Assembly: GCA_948567375.1 (NCBI GenBank)
Contig: OX419756.1
Span: 6,081,001-6,145,000 of the forward strand
Direction of reading: 5' to 3'
Length of the DNA stretch: 64,000 nucleotides
Origin: Lunularia cruciata
Taxonomy: Eukaryota > Streptophyta > Marchantiopsida > Lunulariales > Lunulariaceae
The notes beneath the pieces are model-generated. The model saw only the letters and a program-made list of their open reading frames with translations, was not told the DNA's origin and did not search any database. This document shows, one piece after another, positions 13,393-25,345 of this stretch. Each line of letters opens with the position of its first letter. Positions within the stretch are counted from its first letter, which is position 1. The translations under genes and the position numbers were made by a program.

Positions 13393-13872
13393 ATATATAA
13401 TTTGTATAAGAAAAACAAGGTCTTTAGAATCCTATTGAGTTATATTGAATACTCACCATATATTTTGTTGAATGTTGTGAGAATTTATATAAACAAAGGT
13501 AATGATGGATTGTTTTGGATATTGAAGCTACTCACAAAGCAAGTTGAGCAAGTAAAGTTTTATATTTATTATATTAAAATCTCAAAGATGGACTTCAAGT
13601 TGAAATAATTAAGTTTGAAAGAAAAAAGAAGAGTTCATCTTACTTTATTAACATGCTTGTGAAGGTTGAACTGATTTTTTAGTTAGAAAGTACATTAATC
13701 TTATGATAAATATTTCAAAATATTTATCAAAATAAATTTGTTATTTTTATTTTATTTTATTTTCCTTTAGGAAGCTCTTAACTTGTTTTTCTCCAATCCC
13801 AAGTTTCTCATGTTCTTTATTTTCTTTGTAATATAAAATGAAGCTATTTATTTTACTAATATTTGTAGTAAG

Positions 13873-13934
13873 TAGGCTTCTACTACTCTCTATCTATCTT
13901 TGGTAGGCTTCTACTACTCTCTATCTATCTTTGG
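13873..13934. repeat. 31-bp perfect tandem duplication
   Basis: TAGGCTTCTACTACTCTCTA followed by TCTATCTTTGG occurs twice in a row without mismatch. It lies in AT-rich DNA with no gene nearby. Confidence 0.9.
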
Positions 13935-14439
13935 AATATCATCGGACCAAGGACATTTGAGTGTGTGATGGGGATTTAGCACATAGACAACCATCTCTAC
14001 CAATCTAGTGTAGAGGGGTAGGCCTATTATCTATGGAGAAGATGACACCAATTATCATTTTTGGGTAGTTTGGCTCTCTCTACACCACTACTTTCTTCCC
14101 ATTTTGTGGTTGTTGATAAGCTAATTTTAGAAACATATGTGATTAAGGTGGAAGAGAGATCCTTTTCTTCCCAAGTGTTATTGTGGCATACAAGAGATGA
14201 TCTATCCTCTTAAGCACAAGAGTAGCTTCCCATCCTTTGCTTCACAATAGTCGGATTGGACTAGAGGTTTGCAGTCTTACTTGATATAGCAATATTATCA
14301 ATATATACTACATTCTTTCTTAGTTGACTCATCCATTCCTTGGGCCACTAGAGTAGATCTTTGCTCTTGCTCCGGCAAGGGTACATGTACTTGGATCCTA
14401 GCTTGACCATGCATTAGGACATTCTGAATTGCACCAAGC

Positions 14440-15235
14440 ACCTTCTCTAAAGCAATGAGGTTCTACCTAGGTTTGGTCCACCAATTTGCATCTTTGTTAC
14501 TCACTTGTGAGTGTGGTTCTACACTAGATGCAACAACGATCCATATGACAGAGTATAACTACCTATGATGCCATCAAGGATATAGTGTTTGCTATGGCAC
14601 AAGAGAGTGGAGACCTTGCTTGGAGAGAAGGTTCGTATTCTTTACAGACAACATATGTCAAAGCAAACTTATACTTGGTCCAAGATGATCATGTGACAAT
14701 GGCAAATGTTGTGGTTACAAACCCTATGCATGATGTAGTTTTGGAGTGAGTGATTACTCATCCTCTTGGATGGGCAGCAAGTGGAGCAACAACATGTAAG
14801 GTCTCCAAGTATAAGGATATGTAACAGGGTCACTTCTTTGTTCCTCTAGCATTGGAGTGATATGGAGCGACAGACACAACATTTGACACATTTTTTAGTG
14901 AGTGCACAAGAGCTTATAATATTAGATGTCAAGGGGTACCACTCTTATGCTCATACTTTGTAGCATACTTTAGGTAACATGTGTCCATTTCTTTTTAGAG
15001 AGCATTGGTTGGTGCAATCCATAAGAGAGCAATCACACTAGTTGATGCTTCTTTGGCTCCATTAGTTTGTATACCTTACAACTTGCATAGAACTGATATC
15101 TTAGGTGTGATAGGGCAGATTTCTCATATCAACACTATTGGTGCTTAACCCCATTTTACCTCTTTTGTCTCTCCCTTGTATGGTTCAATGGATTCTTCCC
15201 ATCCTTCCATGGTCACTTTTGCTTATCGGCCTTTT
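14440..15235 (+). pseudogene. Fossil LINE C-terminal region with 3' end (copy 2)
   Basis: The order of motifs is clearest in this copy: a Cys-rich knuckle CECGSTLDATTIH, then DAIKDIVFAMAQESGDLAW, then VTMANVVVTNPMHDVVL, then a KVSKYKDM stretch, then FVPLALE, a stop, YGATDTTFDTFF, and ALVGAIHKRAITLVDAS. At least three stops break the frame (after VVLE, after YKDM, after LALE). The 3' end (15146-15235) matches copy 1 and the 16.6-kb insert. Inference: the knuckle, HD-like and K-x-x-K-Y pattern resembles the restriction-like endonuclease placed after reverse transcriptase in R2-type elements. Confidence 0.65.
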
Positions 15236-16568
15236 CTACTCTTATATATATAACACTCTTATATAATAAATATATATATCTTATTGTTAGTTAATAATTC
15301 GTAGTAAGATCTGATCTACAAACATAATAAATGAAATGATAATATAAATAATATTAAACTTAGGTTTGCATATCTCATAGTAAGAAACTTAATTAAAAAG
15401 CTATGCAAAAGGGAACGTGGGGAAATTTAATGACATAATACTAATAGAAATTTAGAAGCATGTAACCCATAGCTAATAGCAAATAATGTTAATAATCATA
15501 GTTTTAATATGTTTTTCTTCTATTTAATAGTTTCATTTGATCTATTAATTTTGTAATATATATTTATCAAGTACATATAATTTAAATTAAATGATCAAAC
15601 TTGTTTCTTTAAATCTAAATCATCTCATACAACTTACATACAAATATAATATCTATATTTATCTTTAAAAATACAGACAGTCACTATTAAAATAGTTTAT
15701 TTAAATAAATTATATTTAAAACTAAAAAAACTTTAATTTTTCTCAGTAATTTTAGAATTTAATCATCCAATAAATGAGGATTTAATATAGTGATTTTTGC
15801 TGCTGTTATCTTTTCTATGGAAGTAACATATAATCATAAAAATTATAAATGTCAGGAAGTACTAGTTTAAAAGTTTTAGTACAAAAACCAATTATATAAT
15901 AAATCACAAAGTTCAATAAACATGTATCTGATTTGCAACAATATATTTTATCTAATATAATAAAGGTTACATGATAAGGCTGTTTAATAACTGCAAACAT
16001 ATGACACTTACCAGTCCCAGTCGTCCAAAGTAGTGTTTAAACACCTATATAATAGACTTTATGTGAATAGTAGGTCACCTTGTGAAGAATAAAATTATGA
16101 CATATTCTCTTATTTCATCACTTAACCCACAAGAAAAGAGAGATTTCTATAATAAAAATCTAAACAAGCTAGCGAATCATATTCTTCTTTTATTATATTG
16201 AGGAATATAGTCCATGTAGAGGACCAAGTCACCCTAGCATATAATATGATTAGTGTGCATATTAACATATTATCATAGTGCCCGTCACTAAATTCCGGGG
16301 ATCAGTCTGCAGGTAGGTCATCCTCTATATGTGCCACAACCCAAATAGGGGAGGAGATCCGCCTCAACACGTACAATTTGGACAGAATAAGAAACAATCA
16401 AGTCATGTTTTATGCCAGTGGAATCTGGGAGTTGGACTTCTATGAGAGAACAGTTTCTAGTACGATAATCTAACAACGACCAACAAATTGAAATCAATGT
16501 GGTTAGGAAGGTTTGGAAACCTCGAAATGAAATAGGAAGTTGCCCGGGTAAGAAGCTGAAAAGTAAAC
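15236..16568. other. AT-rich intergenic DNA
   Basis: No gene is recognised. Base composition changes sharply at about 16.28 kb, where AT-rich DNA gives way to mixed sequence leading to the J-protein gene. Confidence 0.35.
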
Positions 16569-16690
16569 TCTGATTAGGTAATTGGAGCTTAGCCACATTT
16601 TACCTCTCATGTGTGTCACCCTTGTACGGCTCGATGGGGTCTTCCCATCCTTCGTGTCTCTTACGCGGTCGCTTTTCTGATTAGGTAATT
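16569..16690 (+). mobile_element. 92-bp 5'-truncated LINE insertion with 15-bp target duplication
   Basis: 16584-16675 matches only the last part of the LINE family: GCTTAGCC, ACATTTTACCTCTCATGTG, CTTCCCATCCTTCGTG, GCGGTCGCTTT. It is flanked by TCTGATTAGGTAATT at 16569-16583 and again at 16676-16690. A 5'-truncated copy between long direct repeats is the hallmark of target-primed reverse transcription. It also fixes the 3' end of the family and shows no poly(A) tail. Confidence 0.85.
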
Positions 16691-17208
16691 TCGCTAAGAG
16701 AATGCGGTAGGGTGAAGGCGTTCCGCCACGGTCTGTTCGTGTTGGTTAGTGGTGGTGGGGGGAGAAGATGGGTTGATTATTGAACGGATTAGCGGACATC
16801 CGTTTAATCGAATCGTCTGGGCGTAACTATGTAAGGAGCGGAGCAGAGTGACTCGCCACGGATGATGGATGCATGGAAGCATTGGCCTCATCCACACATG
16901 AACTGCACCCTTGAAGAGGTCATGGGCACATGCGCATGAGAGGAGGAACCATGTATGCATGAACCCCGGGGCACAGGGGCAGCAGGGAACGAAATAATAG
17001 AAGGGGTGGGGAAACGCGCGGTTGTCTAGAAAGTTCAGGACCATTCTGTTAGATGAGAGTGGCGATGAGCAACAATGACGGTTGGCGCAAGGAAGAAGCC
17101 GGCAATAAATGGCCGTCGATGAGCATCATCGCCGTTGTGCGCGAGTTTCGCCAGGTACCAATTTAGGCTTTGGATGTTTATCTTCCGGTGGCGATTGCCG
17201 GTTTCTTT
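16691..17208. other. Upstream region of the J-protein gene
   Basis: Mixed composition with no recognised coding sequence. Minus-strand open frames here have no recognisable motif and continue into the low-complexity leader, so they are taken as chance. Confidence 0.35.
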
Positions 17209-17856
17209 CGGCTTTAGCAGAGACAGCAGAGCGGGCGGGGGACGAACGAACGAACGACCTACCCTCGCAGCTGCAGCAGCACGAGGGCAGGGCCAGGCAG
17301 CAATGCAGCGAAGCCGGAGGAGGAAGTGAAGGGAGAGGAGTGGCAGTGAGGCAGCAGGAGAGAGAGAGAAGTGACGAAGAGAGGAGACGAAAACGAGCCA
17401 AGCGGAGGCCGGAGCGACCGACGTACGAAGAGAAGAGAGAGAGAGAACAGTCGCCAGAAGACTTGAAGTTCTACCTCCTGAAGAACGAGAGAACAGAGGA
17501 AGAGCGTGTTGCAGCAGCAGCAGGTATTGTCTGCCCTCGTTGAATCGAGAGAGAGAAGGAAGAAGGAAGGGCAAGAGACAGACGGACGATCGATCGAGAG
17601 AACGAAGGAAGGGCGTGAGCAATCGGAGCGGGCAGGAAGAGGAGACCAGTCGATTGATTGATTCGAGCCACGAGGTGAACGGAAAAGTTGGGGAGACAAG
17701 GAAGAGAGGCGAAGGAAGAGGAGGAGGTGGTTGTTGTTAGGTATCCGAAGGAAGAAGAAAAAGAACCGCACGAGAGGCAAGAAGAAAGTTGAGATTGAGC
17801 GCGGTCAGGGAGGCAATTTTAAGAGAAAGAGAGAAGAAAAGTCAGTCGAGCTGGGG
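17209..17856 (+). promoter_or_regulatory. Purine-rich leader and promoter-proximal region of the J-protein gene
   Basis: About 650 bases are dominated by GA-rich runs on the plus strand (repeated GAGAGAGA, GAAGAAG and GAGGAAG stretches). Such Y-patch/GA tracts are common around plant transcription starts and in 5' leaders. The composition produces long stop-free frames on both strands, none protein-like. An in-frame upstream ATG at 17731 would add 42 basic, low-complexity residues; the ATG at 17857 gives the family-standard start MGVDYY. Confidence 0.5.
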
Positions 17857-19249
17857 ATGGGTGTGGACTACTACAACGTCCTCAAGGTACCTAAAAATGC
17901 GTCGGATGACGATCTTAAGAAGGCGTACCGGAAGCTTGCAATGAAATGGCATCCGGACAAGAACCCTAACAATAAGAAGGATGCGGAGGCGAAATTCAAG
18001 CAAATATCTGAGGCTTACGAGGTGGGGTCTCGATGCTCATTGTCCCGTGAGACAGTAGATTGTGATGCCCCATAGTTTAGGTTTTATTCCGGAAGAGAAT
18101 GTATGTTCGTGGTTCTTTTCCAGCGCTTTCTCTTGTGTGGCATGTTGTTTTGCGTACTTGGTGTCGTTCCTGGAGCTCACTTTGGCATGATTGTGGCAGG
18201 TTCTGAGTGATCCGCAAAAACGGGCAATCTATGACCAATACGGAGAAGAAGGATTGAAAGGGCAAGTGCCACCGCAGGGCGCTCAGCAGGCAGGGTATTC
18301 CAATGGAGGCACCACAAACACTTTCAGATTTAACCCCAGAAATGCAGAGGACATTTTTGCTGAGTTTTTTGGAGGTAGTCCTTTTGGAGGTATGGGTGGC
18401 ATATCGGGAATAGGAAGCAGAAGCGGTCGAGGGAACTTTGGAGATGGTATGTTCGGCGGTTTTGGCACGACAGAAAACGTTTTTCGATCGTTTGGAGAGG
18501 GTGCCCAGTCCTCGGGGCCCCGCAAAGCTCCCCCAGTGGAGAATAAACTGCAATGTACGCTAGAAGAGCTTTACAATGGCTCCACCAGGAAGATGAAGAT
18601 CTCGAGAAATATAGCTGATCCTAGCGGGTAAGTGTTTCGTTTCGCAGTTGATGCTACATTGGTACATGTTTGCCGGCATTGTTATCCACATCAATCATCT
18701 TGCATGCCATGATGAGGCCACCTAGGTCTCACTTTGTGATTGAATCTGTTAGATTCTGGTTTTCTTACTTTCTTATCTGAGATAGAGAAGCTGTGCGGGT
18801 GCAGGAAGACGATGCCCGTGGAGGAGATCTTGACGATTGAGGTAAAGCCTGGATGGAAGAAGGGTACAAAGATCACCTTCCCGGAGAAGGGCAATGAGCA
18901 GCCTAACGTTGTCCCCGCTGACCTAGTATTTGTGATAGATGAGAGACCACACGAGATTTTCAAGCGAGATGGTAACGATCTTATCATGACGCACAAAGTT
19001 TCGCTGTCCGAGGCGCTTACAGGTTGTACAGTTAACGTGACAACTTTAGATGGTAGGATATTGAACATCCCCATCACGGACGTCATTCATCCCGGTTACG
19101 AGAAGACCGTACAAAAGGAAGGAATGCCGATTGCAAAGGAATCAGGAAAGAGAGGTAATCTTAGGATCAAGTTCGAAATCAAGTTTCCCACGAGACTTAG
19201 CACTGAGCAGAAACAAGGCATCAAGAGACTTCTGGCCACGTCTGGCTAA
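17857..19249 (+). CDS. DNAJB: Type II (class B) DnaJ/Hsp40 co-chaperone
   Basis: J-proteins deliver clients to Hsp70 and stimulate its ATPase, here probably in the cytosol or nucleus since no targeting peptide is visible. Exons 17857-18021, 18200-18627 and 18805-19249 join in phase to give 345 residues. The J domain is residues 1-66 with the catalytic HPD at 32-34. A Gly/Phe-rich region follows (about 95-155, including [12 protein letters not shown]), then two C-terminal client-binding domains from about 166 ([20 protein letters not shown]; later [20 protein letters not shown]). There is no CxxCxGxG zinc finger, which makes it type II. Length and residues are normal and no break is seen. Introns are 178 and 177 bases, both GT-AG. 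It is convincing as an expressed, intact gene. Confidence 0.95.
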
Positions 19250-22200
19250 GGCGAGCAGTCTTCATCAGGAGGGAAACTGCACACGTAGCAACTACCAGGT
19301 GCAGACCTATACATACAGGAGAAATTAAAGCCACACTGTGCATAGTTTAAGCAAAGGACTCAGGACTCAACCAGCTTGAAGCTCTGGCGACTCCAAAACA
19401 TTTTCCAATCCTTTCAACTCAAGCACCTGGGAAGGTCCAAGGGCCTCTTTCACTAAAACTTTTGTCTTGTGTAGTCTTGTCCTTGTTTCATTTCTTGTTC
19501 CCCGGTTGGTACAGAGGCTGAGGTCGTCTGATCATTGATTCAGGAGCCGCTGCTTACCAGCCTGAGCTCTTACATTTCATCTTCTTGGATGAAATATTTG
19601 TTATGGGTAATTGTTTAAATGCGTGGTTGTTTCAGTGTGTCATGACTGTATCTGCAGTGCTAGGGAACTGATTCTATTACACCTCTGCGTGACATACAAA
19701 ATTTGTATTTTCACTCAAGAAATGACAAGGACGGTAACATTATCATTTATGTATATGTTCCACTCTGGTTTTGTTAAGGCAATTGTTAATCTGAGCATAC
19801 TGAATCTCTGGATCTCCGTCCTTGGGAGCATTCAATTTATAGGGTGCCATTTGTTTTACCTGTTGTACTATCTGTTGAATTTTACTTGGGCTAAATGTCT
19901 GCTGGCTGTTAGGCATGCAATGCGAGCCCGCTTTAGCAAGTTTTCTCGCGTCATTGGCTCTCAGGAAAGTGTTATGTATGTCTAGTGGCGGTCTGAGAGC
20001 ATTAACTGTCTCCAAGAATTATATTACCGGGATGGGCAAGTGATTAGCGTTCATAGTGAAAATTTGTTCCATCTCACATGATTGTGTAGGTCACAAAGTT
20101 TTGAAGCGTCCTTGTTTCCCACGCGGCTCCTCTGCACAGCAGCTCCTATTCTCTATTGCCTTGTATACACAGGTTCAGCAAACGCGTGCTTCAACTGGGT
20201 ACCAGTGTCGCTGGTCTCAGTTTGGTTTGAAATTGGACAGTAGGACGACCTGAGTTGGGGAACGGGAACCGGACGCCGTTGCGATGGCATCTTACGACCA
20301 ATGCAGGTGAGCTTATGGAAAGGTATACTCGGATTGTGCTGCTTATTGCACTGGAAGGCCTTTTGGAAACGGTGTACAGTTTGTAGGCCTTGACTGCGGA
20401 TTCCAGGCCTGGAAAAGACGGTGTTACCTTCTCATCGTGGCTCATTTATCGCTTCTTTTGGAAGGTTGTGTTGTCGTTAGGTCGATTGCATGGATTTCAC
20501 TTCCCCAAGCATCCCTCGCGTTCACTTTCGGGCTTCAAGCAAACTGGAAGCGTTTCATGAGACATTTATCTCATGCTTCTTGCTTTTGTCCTCTAGGATT
20601 GGACTCATTTGTATTAGTTGGCAAAATGCATGTCCTTTCGTCACATATTCTGGAAATGTGTCATCTCCCTTGGTCTATCCACTTCAACCCTCGTTCTGGT
20701 GCCATGTGTACGAGGAGGTACAGGTGTTAAATTAAGATGTCCATTCATTGGATGTTTAGTTTACAGCCCGACCTGCGGCGTCCTTGGTTGTCAGCTTCAG
20801 TTGTGCTTTGCGGAGATTGAAGTCGTATCGTAGACTGTACGGTTGTAGTTAGTATGATTTAGAGCTGCTAGTGCATGGAGATGTGGTTCTTGTAATTTTG
20901 GCATGACCACCTTCTCAGGCTTACATATGACGTACCGCGATAACCGTCTGAATGTCTTTAGCGCGTGCAAAGAATCCAGCCAATTCCAGTGCTTTTGTTC
21001 TGGATTCTGCGTAAAGTTTTATTCTTGTGGCTAGTCTTCTTTGTGTGTATTGGGCTTGGAATCTTTACCATGGAACTTGCTCCTCATATTTTAGTGATAC
21101 CGGCTTGTTTTAAAGGTTTAGGTTGATAAATCTCAGGTTGATGTATACATGTACTCGATGTGAGAATGTTTTCTTTCCCTTCGCTTGACGCTGTTTTAGT
21201 AGAGACGGACATTCTTCTAAACTGATGCCAGCAATGCTTGAGGTCGTCCGCCAGGGCACCTTGGTAGGAACCATTTTGCAGTGTCTTTTACTGTAGTCTC
21301 CAGATGTATGTATGGACGGCTGTACCATATTATAATGGAAGTCGTCCTACAAATGAGGGTTCTTCTATACCCCAAGCTTATAATGTCATAACGTTATAGG
21401 CCATGACCCTGAGCTCGTTACTGAGAGGGGCAGGTGAAAGGTTATTTTTCTGATTAGTTTAGAAACTGCTTTTCCTGAGAAGCTATGGATCTGTAGAATA
21501 AAGGCGGTATGTTATTGGTTAGGTTGAGTTTTTGAATGACCTAACGCGGAGTCTCACATATTAGATGTGCCCGGCATGTAGAATGCGGCTAAGATGAAGA
21601 TGAAGCTAGTACGACTATTTGGTTATATTATTACTATTATATAACTACAAGGATGGAAATGCGAGAACGGGAAAATTTTCCCCAAATTTCTGTTGATGTT
21701 CTCAAATCTACAAGACAGATCTCAAAGTTTACGTTGCAGACCCTGGAAAGACATCTTAAGTTTCACAGTCAGAATTTGTTACATGTGAAACAGACACGGC
21801 AAGTCGGGAGTATATGCGGTGGTCAAGGAAGTACTGCACGCAAATAATACCTCAAACTTTGTACTGATACATGTCGATAGATTTCTCCTCGACAGCTCAA
21901 TACCGGTGATGAAAGGAATATTTCCCATTGAGGTCTTCCATGTTTGGAACCGTAAGAATGGTAAACCTCGAGGAGAAGTCGGATTTTGTAATTTGTGGAG
22001 GGATCTGGCGATCTAGCCCTATCTGAAGTTTCAGAAGAAGTTTGAGTTTGGAACGTATGGCCTGTTCAATCTTACTTTGTGGGGAGAAAGGTCCCTGAGA
22101 ACCGGAACGAGGCGCTCGTACTGCAGTGATGCGCCAAGGAAGACTAGCAATTTAGCGCGATTTCGTGATAACGGCGGCGAGGTTGGGGCCTCGTCATGCC

Positions 22201-22810
22201 CCAGGATGAGTTGTAAACCCCATGCCGATGGCGGACGGGATAGTGACTGAACTGAGAACCGGTCGGGTAATGAACCCCCTGCTGTAACCGTCCATAGGGA
22301 CGGTGGTAGTTGGAGGCGGAAACTCGAAACTCTCGAACGAAAAATCCAAACAAAATATCCGGGTCCTCGTTGGGTCCTCTCTCTAATCGTCTTAGAACTT
22401 CGCCTCATCATCATGTTGCTCTCCCGTTACCCTGGATCGACACTCGTCTAGGCATATTCTTCGGCTGCTGAGTGATGCCTAACCTCAAAACAAAAACAAA
22501 AAGGCGACCTCAAAATTGGATTCCGGGGTTCATCTGTGGTCCCACTAATATTAGCTCAAGTAGGAAACTCATGCAAGTGAGGTAAAAGCTATCGTCCATG
22601 TCGGAAGTTGGCTGGCATTCGAACTTATCCGTAAGATCGAGGAGGTAACTCGTAGTCCAAACGTCCATATCGAATAAGTGGAAGTTGAGATGTCTGTTCT
22701 GAGTGGACGGTAAAATCCGTACATGAAATGTCCGTGGGTATTGGTTGGAAGATTAGGGAATTCAAATGAGCGTTTTTCTTGACTGTAAAGTCAGTTTGCA
22801 GGTTGTCCAT
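19250..22810. other. 3' flank of the J-protein gene and intergenic DNA
   Basis: The J-protein 3' UTR probably occupies the first few hundred bases. Open frames of 60-127 codons occur (for example plus 19611-19985 and minus 22031-22414) but none resembles a known protein or forms a splice-consistent chain. The ATG at 20284 followed by MASYDQC and a GT donor could be a first exon, but no later exon was identified. Confidence 0.3.
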
Positions 22811-22971
22811 TTGAATTGAACATTTGACGGGCGATGTAAGGCAAGGTACCTGAGGGTTCTATGGGCCATGGCCAGCAGCAGCAGTAAAAGTCTTGAATTG
22901 GACGTTTGACGGGCGATGTAAGGAAAGGTACCTGAGGGTTCTATGGGCCATGGCCTGCAGCAGTAAAAATC
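22811..22971. repeat. About 80-bp tandem duplication
   Basis: Two units start at 22811 and 22893, each running from TTGAATTG(A/G)AC through TTTGACGGGCGATGTAAGG, GGTACCTGAGGGTTCTATGG and GCCATGGCC to a CAGCAG run and TAAAA. They differ at a few bases and by the number of CAG triplets. Confidence 0.85.
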
Positions 22972-24231
22972 TTGGGTCTATGGGCTAGGGCATGTGGCCG
23001 TACAAATCTTGCGGGTCATGATTTTCGAGACCTGTAAAATTTTGACGGGTCAAAGGATTAACGGGTGTTTATAAATATTAATTAGAGTTTTCATTGCAAT
23101 TCAAAATGTGAGAACATGGGATCCATCGAGTGATTTGAAAAGTGGTGAGATGGCAATTACAAGACTAGATAGGAGTTTAGAGCACTTGGAACAAGAGAAG
23201 TGAACTCAGTAGCTGTTGCAAATTGTAGACCTTCTTTTTTCATAGCACCCTGGATCCACTCACAAGAACTTTTAGCACCCATGTACTAGATCCACTTAGT
23301 AGAACTAGGTCATATTTTAGCGTGACCTATCACGCGATTAACACTCACCGCGTAATTTAGCTTGCCATTGATTGTTGGTGATTTGCACATTTGTAATCTT
23401 TTTGGTAACATTTGGAAGAAATCGACTGCATATAACATTCAATGGAAATTCAACAGTTTTGGCTGTACCCAAACTAATCTCCCCTTTCCCTCTGAAAGAA
23501 TTATTAGAAGTGTGACCCAACATTTGCTTTCCACTAGGTTGTTGTGTGGACTGCGAGTTTTTATCTTGTAGTGCATCTATGGTCTTTCCGCTTCAACATT
23601 GATAATAGTTTACGCCATATCATCATCATGGAGATAGATCTTCTGATCCGCATGGCTGAACCAACTCTTCCCCTTGCCTTGCTTGCTCACAATAAAGTTT
23701 TTTTTTTCTATCATCCTTGAGAATTTTTTTCTTGTCCATGGGGCTTAACCATCTCTCTCCCTTGCTCCCCGAGTATTTTGTTCTATCATACATATCATCC
23801 TCAAGAAAGTTTTTCTTGTCCTCTGTATCATCATGCCATCCTTGAGAAAGTTTTTCTCATTAGTGTGGCTTAACAATCTCTTCCTCTTGCTCTCGGAATC
23901 AATCATTCCACAGATTAGTACTTATAAGCATATTTCAAAGGAAATATAACAAATTATGTACCTCAACTCTCACTCTTGAGTTGGAAATGAAGGAAGCTTT
24001 GGAGTTAGAAAATGCTAGTATGGAAGAGCTGGTCGGATGGAGCATGACGACGAGGAAGAGTACTGTAGACTTTGAAATAAACCTATTGGTAAAGTGGTAG
24101 GATTTTATGCATAATTGAAGATATCTTACAGCAAGATTTTAAACATTGAGGTCTACAAATTTTGTTACTAAGTATTTTCATGTGCTTTAACCTCACGTGT
24201 TTAAAATGCTAATGCATATAGATATATAAAC
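22972..24231. other. Intergenic or degraded 5' part of the fossil Harbinger element
   Basis: No coding match is seen. By position it could contain the eroded start of the Harbinger transposase that becomes readable at 24232. Confidence 0.3.
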
Positions 24232-25345
24232 CTTCTTTGCTTTAGTAGAAATCATCAAAGATCATTATGTATTTGCTCAAAAAATTCCAAGGAAAAGTCA
24301 GAGTCCAATTTGGCTTCAAGTTGCAGTGGCTCTAGATTGCTTTGGACATAAGAGGAATTGTGCTTTTTATACTAAGAGGAGTGAACCTATTGTAAGTGTA
24401 TGATCTACCGTTATATTTACAAAGAGAGTTATAGTAGTAATATTATCCACTATGTCAAGAGGTTCAATGGCTTGACAAGGAAGAAAGATCCCACTTATCA
24501 TCTTCCTTTGCAGCAAAGGGATTATTGGGATGTGTTGGGTCGGGAGATGGGACTTTATTCTCCCTTGCACAAAGACCTAAATTGGCAGTGAAACACATTA
24601 TAGCAAGAAAGGTTTTTACTCACTAAATGGCCAAGTTATTTGTGATGATCATAAAATGATGCTTCATTCTGCTTGAGGTAAGACTCAATGATCTTCATTC
24701 ACCAAGGTCTTGATCATATGTAATTTGCATGTGCAAGGTCTTGTTTGATGTATTTCCTTGCAATAGATTTTGTGTTATTGTATTCTCCTTGGCCATTGTG
24801 GTTTATGGGATCTCAAGCTGATAGATCTGGAGGCTAGGGATCTCAAGTTGATGGATCCTAAAGCATGACATTTGCAAGCCATAAGATCTTGCTTGTTTGA
24901 TGCATTTCTTTGCAATAAAATTGGTGATGTTATATACTTCTTGTAGTTAAGTGGATCCCAAGATTGATGAGATTCATTGCAAAGGAATTTGTGTCCTTGC
25001 ATCTTCCTTGTCCATTGTAGTTTACTAGATCTAGAGGTCTTGATCTTGGTCATGAGTTTGTTTGCAAGAATATGGTCCTTGGCAATGGCAATGTTTTGAG
25101 CACTAGAATCTGTGGTCTTGTAGCTTCATTTGTAGTTGTGGTTTAATTATTTCATAATGTTTATGGTGTTGTATGCATGGATGTTGAGTTTATGTCATGA
25201 TATGACGTGTTTAAAAAGTTCACCTCTTTGGACTGATCTAAATTATAGAGGTGTCAAGAACTCTTTTGACCTCCACAAATATTTTCATGTAGATTGGGTA
25301 CATGTCAATGTCACATCTAGTTCTTGCCTTCAAAATAGCTTGCAT
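24232..25345 (+). pseudogene. Fossil PIF/Harbinger transposase
   Basis: Block by block it follows the intact transposase at 50 kb. ALVEIIKDHYVFAQ and IWLQVAVALDCFGHKRN match LVDLIKTHPIF and VWIQVALALDRFGHHGN. THYSKKGFYSLNGQVICDD (about 24595-24650) matches IYFSRKGSYSINGQVICDD. After about 500 intron-like bases, CHDMTCLKSSPLWTDLN (25196-25246) matches CHDMTCLKKLSLWNDLN. Frameshifts and stops occur between the blocks, including the region of the first catalytic Asp, which reads as FLCSKGIIGMCWV in a shifted frame. The Harbinger intron sits at the same point (before SCHDM) as in the intact copy. Non-functional. Confidence 0.8.

Noticed and set aside
17035-17780. Long minus-strand open frames (up to 195 codons) opposite the J-protein leader
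   Set aside because: They mirror the GA-rich tract, giving Ser/Leu/Arg-rich low-complexity text without domains; composition alone explains them.
19611-19985. 124-codon plus-strand open frame downstream of the J-protein gene
   Set aside because: Lies in the probable 3' UTR or just beyond it; hydrophobic chance frame with no family match.
20284-20310. Possible first exon MASYDQC followed by GTGAGC
   Set aside because: Good donor, but no later exon with protein similarity could be found in the next 2 kb.
22031-22414. 127-codon minus-strand open frame
   Set aside because: Arg/Ser/Pro-rich without motif; no start context or splice partners recognised.
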